A stretch of DNA of 64,000 nucleotides from positions 2,542,001 to 2,606,000 of the forward strand of contig NZ_CP089301.1 of the NCBI RefSeq assembly GCF_021227995.1. The letters run 5' to 3'. The DNA comes from Novosphingobium kaempferiae. Its GTDB lineage: Bacteria > Pseudomonadota > Alphaproteobacteria > Sphingomonadales > Sphingomonadaceae. Both the position numbers and the translations under genes were made by a program. The notes under the pieces are model-generated. The model had not been told where the DNA came from. It ran no database searches and saw only the letters and a list, made by a program, of their open reading frames with translations. Positions 60,822 to 64,000 of this stretch are shown piece by piece; within the stretch, counting starts at the first letter, position 1; every line of letters begins with the position of its first letter.

Positions 60822-61424
60822 TTACGCCGGATAGGTCCAGGCAGTGCCGCGGTCGAAGTTGTCCGAGGCGAACTTCCAGTTGAGGATGTTCTCCAGGACC
60901 GCCTTCACGTAGGCCGGGCGCTTGTTCATCTGGTCGATGTAGTAGGCGTGCTCCCACACATCGACGGTGAGCAGCGGCACGACGTCCTTGACGAGCGCGC
61001 TGTCGGCGTCGTGGGTCGAGATCACCTTGAGCTTGCCACCGTCGACGACGAGCCAGGCCCAGCCGTTCGAGAAGTGGTTGATCGCCTCGTTCGAGAGCGC
61101 TTCGAGCAGCGCGTCGAGCGAACCGAAGTCGGCGGTGATGGCAGCGGCGAGGCTTTCGCTCGGCGCGGTCTTTTCCGGCGACAGCGAGTGCCAGTAGAAG
61201 CCGTGGTTCCAGGTCTGGGCCGAGTTGTTGAACAGCGGGCCCGAAGCCGACTTCGCGATATCCTCGACCGACTTGCCCTCGTTCTCGGTGCCGGCGATGG
61301 CGGCGTTCAGCTTGTCGACGTAGGTCTTGTGGTGGGCGCCGTGGTGGATTTCCAGCGTCTTGCTCGAGATGTGGGGTTCGAGCGCGTCCTGCGCGTAGGG
61401 CAGCGGCATCAGGGCAATGGTCAT
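60822..61424 (-). CDS. Iron/manganese superoxide dismutase
   Basis: Superoxide dismutase of 200 residues. Metal ligands are His in EIHHGAHHKTYV (about 25), His in WNHGFYW (about 75), Asp and His in DVWEHAYYIDQ (about 155-160). The features AQTWNHGFYWHSL and DNFDRGTAW are of the iron type or cambialistic. No signal peptide, so it is cytosolic. ATG 61424 is preferred, being nine bases from AAGGAC; ATG 61430 is closer to it. A terminator follows. It lies outside the EcfG-type promoter set, as none is visible upstream. Confidence 0.95.
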   Translation of the reverse strand: MTIALMPLPYAQDALEPHISSKTLEIHHGAHHKTYVDKLNAAIAGTENEGKSVEDIAKSASGPLFNNSAQTWNHGFYWHSLSPEKTAPSESLAAAITADFGSLDALLEALSNEAINHFSNGWAWLVVDGGKLKVISTHDADSALVKDVVPLLTVDVWEHAYYIDQMNKRPAYVKAVLENILNWKFASDNFDRGTAWTYPA

Positions 61425-61683
61425 GGTCATGTCCTTTTAAGGTTATCGAAGCTGGGCTGCACCCCCGGCGAGGACCGGGGCATAGAGAGGTCGCGGCCTA
61501 TGTCTGACGTAAGGCTCACAAATTCAAGCGCGCATTGGCGCGGTTTTCGATTTCTCATGCGAAAAAGGATGGCGGGGTTGCCGCCATCCTCTCCCGTGGT
61601 CGCCGCCCGCCCTGCAAGGGGTGGAAGCAGGCGTCGGCGATCCAACCTCGCCGGCCGTGTCATCCGGCCGTTCGATGGTCGTA

Positions 61684-61941
61684 TCAGTTCTGCTTCTTGG
61701 CCGCTTCGTCAAGCGCATCGGCCTTGGCCTCGCCTGCCTTCTCGACCGCATCCGCCTTCTTTTCGAGCGCGTCCTCGGCAGCGCCAGTGGTGGCGTCGGC
61801 CTGGGCGTCGATAGCATCGGCCGCCGCGTCGGACTGCGCCTCGACAGCATCCGCGGCCTGCTCGGTCGCTTCCTGCTGCGGGCTGCTGCAAGCGGCAAGA
61901 CCCAGAGCGGCAGCACTTGCGGCGATCATGATGGCTTTCAT
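61684..61941 (-). CDS. Small Ala/Glu-rich lipoprotein
   Basis: Lipoprotein of 85 residues. Signal sequence MKAIMIAASAAALGLAACSS has a lipobox with Cys18; the rest is an Ala/Asp/Glu/Lys-rich helix with repeated ADA and KADA patterns, probably a coiled coil in the periplasm. It resembles small stress-related lipoproteins of alphaproteobacteria, but no function is known. It lies 260 bases upstream of the superoxide dismutase gene on the same strand. Confidence 0.8.
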   Translation of the reverse strand: MKAIMIAASAAALGLAACSSPQQEATEQAADAVEAQSDAAADAIDAQADATTGAAEDALEKKADAVEKAGEAKADALDEAAKKQN

Positions 61942-62057
61942 GGCGAGAAATCCTTTTCCCTGTTTATGGTTGTCGTGGCGCTTTTTGGATCAAGCGAAGG
62001 GGAGGCTGCGCCGACCTCCCCCCGAGGGCCCGTTGCCGGACCCCGGCCGCGCGGCTC

Positions 62058-62327
62058 TTAACGAACCGAACCGCGACGGAAGAGGTTGACGATCGCCAGC
62101 AGGATCACCGCGCCGAGGAACGAGGCGAACAGCGACAGGATGTCGAACGAACCGCTGGTGATCGGCGCACCGCCGATGAGCGGGGTGACGATGAAGCCGG
62201 CGATCACCGCGCCGACCACGCCGACGACGATGTTGAGGAAGATACCCTGCTGGGCGTCGGTGCGCATCAGGATGGAAGCGAGCCAGCCGATGATGCCACC
62301 GACCAGAAGGATAAGAAGGAGGGTCAT
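62058..62327 (-). CDS. GlsB/YeaQ/YmgE-family membrane protein
   Basis: Inner-membrane protein of 89 residues of the transglycosylase-associated protein family, with three hydrophobic segments: LLLILLVGGIIGWLASILM, LNIVVGVVGAVIAGFIV and a third about 60-80. Members are general stress proteins in many bacteria. ATG 62327 follows GGAG; an extension to 62381 crosses the promoter region. A near-consensus EcfG promoter lies upstream, so stress control is likely. Confidence 0.9.
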   Translation of the reverse strand: MTLLLILLVGGIIGWLASILMRTDAQQGIFLNIVVGVVGAVIAGFIVTPLIGGAPITSGSFDILSLFASFLGAVILLAIVNLFRRGSVR

Positions 62328-62363
62328 GGGTCGATCTCCAGATTGGGTTGTCTGACCGTAATA

Positions 62364-62388
62364 ACTTTCGCTTTCGTCCATGGTTCCG
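62364..62388 (-). promoter_or_regulatory. Possible EcfG-type promoter of the GlsB-like gene
   Basis: On the minus strand GGAAC (62388-62384), 16 bases, AGTT (62367-62364): one mismatch to CGTT. It lies about 37 bases before the start at 62327. Confidence 0.5.
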
Positions 62389-62630
62389 CAACATTGCGCA
62401 CGTCCTGCCGCAGATGGCGCAGAAAAAAGCGCCGTTCCGGGGGTGATGCCCCCTTGGGAGACGATTGAAACTTATCGGGTGCTTAAAATACGCTTTACAT
62501 CGCAGGCGCGCATTTCAATGCCACGAATCCTGATAATTGTTGAAACGGTCAAGGTGCCTAATTACACATTCCGTAACGAGGCGATTCCCGGCGCAGACCG
62601 ACGGACGCCCATCGGGAAGAGGACAGAACC

Positions 62631-64000
62631 ATGCTCGACAACGTGCCTGCGCATTGGGATATCGAGACGGATTTTATTGCGGTCGGCTCCGGAATAGCCG
62701 GTCTTTCCGCCGCGATCACCGCGCGCGAGCAGGGGCTGGAGGCGGTCGTGCTGGAAAAGGCCGATCAGGTCGGCGGCGTCACTGCCCTGTCAATGGGCGA
62801 GGTCTGGGTGGCGGGCAACCACCACGCCGCCGACCTCGGCATAGAGGACAGCGCCGAAAGCGGGTTCCGCTATCTCCAGCGCCTGTCGATGGGCTACGGC
62901 TCCGACCTCGCGGTGCTCAACAAGGTCGTCCATGCGCGCGCGGCGCTGCGGTATTTCGAGGACCGCATCGGCCTTCGCATGGAAGTGATCCGCGACTGCC
63001 CGGACTACTACTACGGCCACAGCAACGATTCCGTCGCCGAGGGGCGGATGCTGGAAGTGGTGCCCTTCCCCGCGCAGCAACTGGGCGAATGGCGGGAGAA
63101 GACGCGCGTCTCTCCGCAGATGCCCTATGGCCTGACGCATCACGACATGTTCCAGGCGGGCGGCACTGCCAACATCGTGAAGTGGGACTTCGCCCGCATG
63201 GCGCAGCGCCTGACCGACGACGAGCGCTGCCTCGGCCCCGGCCTTGCCGCCTACTTCGTGAAGGGCGCGCTCGATCGCGAGGTGACGCTGATGACCGGGA
63301 CCGGGGTGGAGGAACTCATCGCCGACGGCACCCGCGTCGTCGGCGTGCGCGCGGTGCAGGACGGGCGCGAGGTCTTCGTGAAGGCGCGCAAGGGCGTGCT
63401 CGTCGCCGTGTCCAGCTACGAGCGCAACCAGGACTACAACCGCACCCTCAGCCAGCAGCTTGAACTGGGCTCGATGGTCTTCGCGACGGTGGACGGATCG
63501 AACTTCCGCCTCACCGGGCCGCTCGGCGCGCGGATCGCGCGGGTGCCGGACATCACCTCGCTCGGCTTCACAATCCCCGGCATGGAGGGCGAGGACGGCC
63601 GCCCCTTGTGGAACAGCGCGCTGCCGGTGATCGGCCAGCCGCACACCATCGTCGTCAACCGCGCGGGCAAACGCTTCGGCAACGAGGCGTTCTACCGCAG
63701 CTTCTACTACACCATCGATCACATCGACGGATCGAACCAGACGCACCCCAACTTCCCGTGCTGGGCCGTGATCGACAGCCAGGTCCGCGAAAAGTACCCG
63801 TTCGGCTCGATCATGCCCGGCTCCGACTGGCCCGAGGGACTGGGCGAGCAGGCCGACACGATCCGCGAACTCGCGCTGAAGATCGGCGTCGATGCGGACG
63901 GTCTGGAAGCGACCGTCGCCCGCTTCAACGCCGATGCCGCCAAGGGCGTCGATCCCGAGTTCGGACGCGGTACCCATCCGTGGAGCACATGGATGTGCGG
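62631..64000 (+). CDS. FAD-dependent dehydrogenase (3-ketosteroid-dehydrogenase/fumarate-reductase family), 3' end missing
   Basis: The frame stays open from ATG 62631 to the window edge, giving 456 residues of a probably 550-residue flavoprotein. FAD binding is shown by DFIAVGSGIAGLSAAITARE (about 14-33), then VVLEKADQVGGVTALSMGEV. A mid-protein FAD_binding_2 body follows, including IVVNRAGKRFGNEAFY near 345. Relatives include 3-ketosteroid-delta-1-dehydrogenases and fumarate-reductase-like enzymes, so a desaturation step in steroid or terpenoid catabolism is possible but unproven. AAGAGGACAGAACC precedes the ATG. The downstream part, and any operon partners, lie outside the window. Confidence 0.9.
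   Translation, partial: MLDNVPAHWDIETDFIAVGSGIAGLSAAITAREQGLEAVVLEKADQVGGVTALSMGEVWVAGNHHAADLGIEDSAESGFRYLQRLSMGYGSDLAVLNKVVHARAALRYFEDRIGLRMEVIRDCPDYYYGHSNDSVAEGRMLEVVPFPAQQLGEWREKTRVSPQMPYGLTHHDMFQAGGTANIVKWDFARMAQRLTDDERCLGPGLAAYFVKGALDREVTLMTGTGVEELIADGTRVVGVRAVQDGREVFVKARKGVLVAVSSYERNQDYNRTLSQQLELGSMVFATVDGSNFRLTGPLGARIARVPDITSLGFTIPGMEGEDGRPLWNSALPVIGQPHTIVVNRAGKRFGNEAFYRSFYYTIDHIDGSNQTHPNFPCWAVIDSQVREKYPFGSIMPGSDWPEGLGEQADTIRELALKIGVDADGLEATVARFNADAAKGVDPEFGRGTHPWSTWMC

Noticed and set aside
62537..63463. 308-codon plus-strand frame inside the dehydrogenase region
   Set aside because: The frame starting at ATG 62631 encodes a clear FAD protein and stays open to the window end; the 308-codon frame is a shadow of it.

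Overview
The window is high-GC DNA (mostly in the mid-60s percent by eye) from an alphaproteobacterium. A complete PhyR/NepR/EcfG general stress response locus, an alphaproteobacterial LexA box (GTTC-N7-GTTC) at uvrA, a long-form isocitrate lyase with a divergent ScfR/RamB-type regulator, and TonB-receptor, P450 and CoA-ligated catabolic gene sets point to a sphingomonad, most likely a Novosphingobium-like degrader. That genus call is an inference from gene content, not from a marker gene.

Layout. (1) 1-10.6 kb: end of a dienelactone-hydrolase gene, a TonB receptor, a phosphotransferase, then a catabolic run of CoA-transferase, DUF35 zinc-ribbon protein, thiolase-fold protein, amidohydrolase and P450. 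The thiolase-fold protein lacks the thiolase cysteine and resembles the steroid aldolase Ltp2. (2) 10.6-16.5 kb: glyoxylate shunt (regulator, shared palindrome, aceA), a small conserved gene and a PAS-PAS-GGDEF-EAL protein. (3) 16.7-20.1 kb: TetR, ferredoxin, P450 and alpha/beta hydrolase. (4) 20.6-27.6 kb: MATE pump, DUF938 methyltransferase, and an EmrAB-TolC-type efflux operon divergent from its TetR. (5) 27.8-37.4 kb: Ddn-type nitroreductase-fold protein, double hotdog protein, PhzF, two paralogous glycine-zipper proteins around a nucleoside hydrolase, SDR, CFA synthase, argG and an RlpA-like protein. (6) 38.8-40.5 kb: an AT-rich islet with a DUF1508 protein and a probable toxin-antitoxin-chaperone (TAC) module with its operator. 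(7) 40.6-52.7 kb: uvrA with SOS box, an AT-rich orphan gene, a histidine kinase/response regulator/GGDEF-EAL operon, asparaginase-like, MFS, topoisomerase IB, hemerythrin and a flavin-type stress protein. (8) 53.1-59.5 kb: the general stress response locus with two EcfG sigma factors, NepR, PhyR, a CHASE histidine kinase and a single-domain receiver. (9) 59.5-64 kb: MFS, Fe/Mn superoxide dismutase, lipoprotein, GlsB-like membrane protein, and a FAD dehydrogenase running off the window.

The most interesting signal lies between ecfG and phyR. On the minus strand a perfect EcfG-type promoter (GGAAC-N16-CGTT) is followed by about 99 nt that fold as a stem with a 22-nt C-rich loop and then a perfect intrinsic terminator with six U. 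This looks like an unannotated GsrN-like stress small RNA. The promoter is half of a GGAAC-N17-GTTCC dyad, and a second dyad of identical spacing sits between the histidine kinase and nepR. It could let EcfG fire in both directions and wire the locus into positive feedback. Similar promoters precede a flavin-type stress gene (perfect match) and, less perfectly, a hemerythrin gene and a GlsB-like gene.

Many intergenic gaps carry inverted-repeat elements of at least four families. One, with arms reading CGTCATTGCGAGCG, has nine copies. No tRNA, rRNA, CRISPR array, insertion sequence or prophage was recognised.
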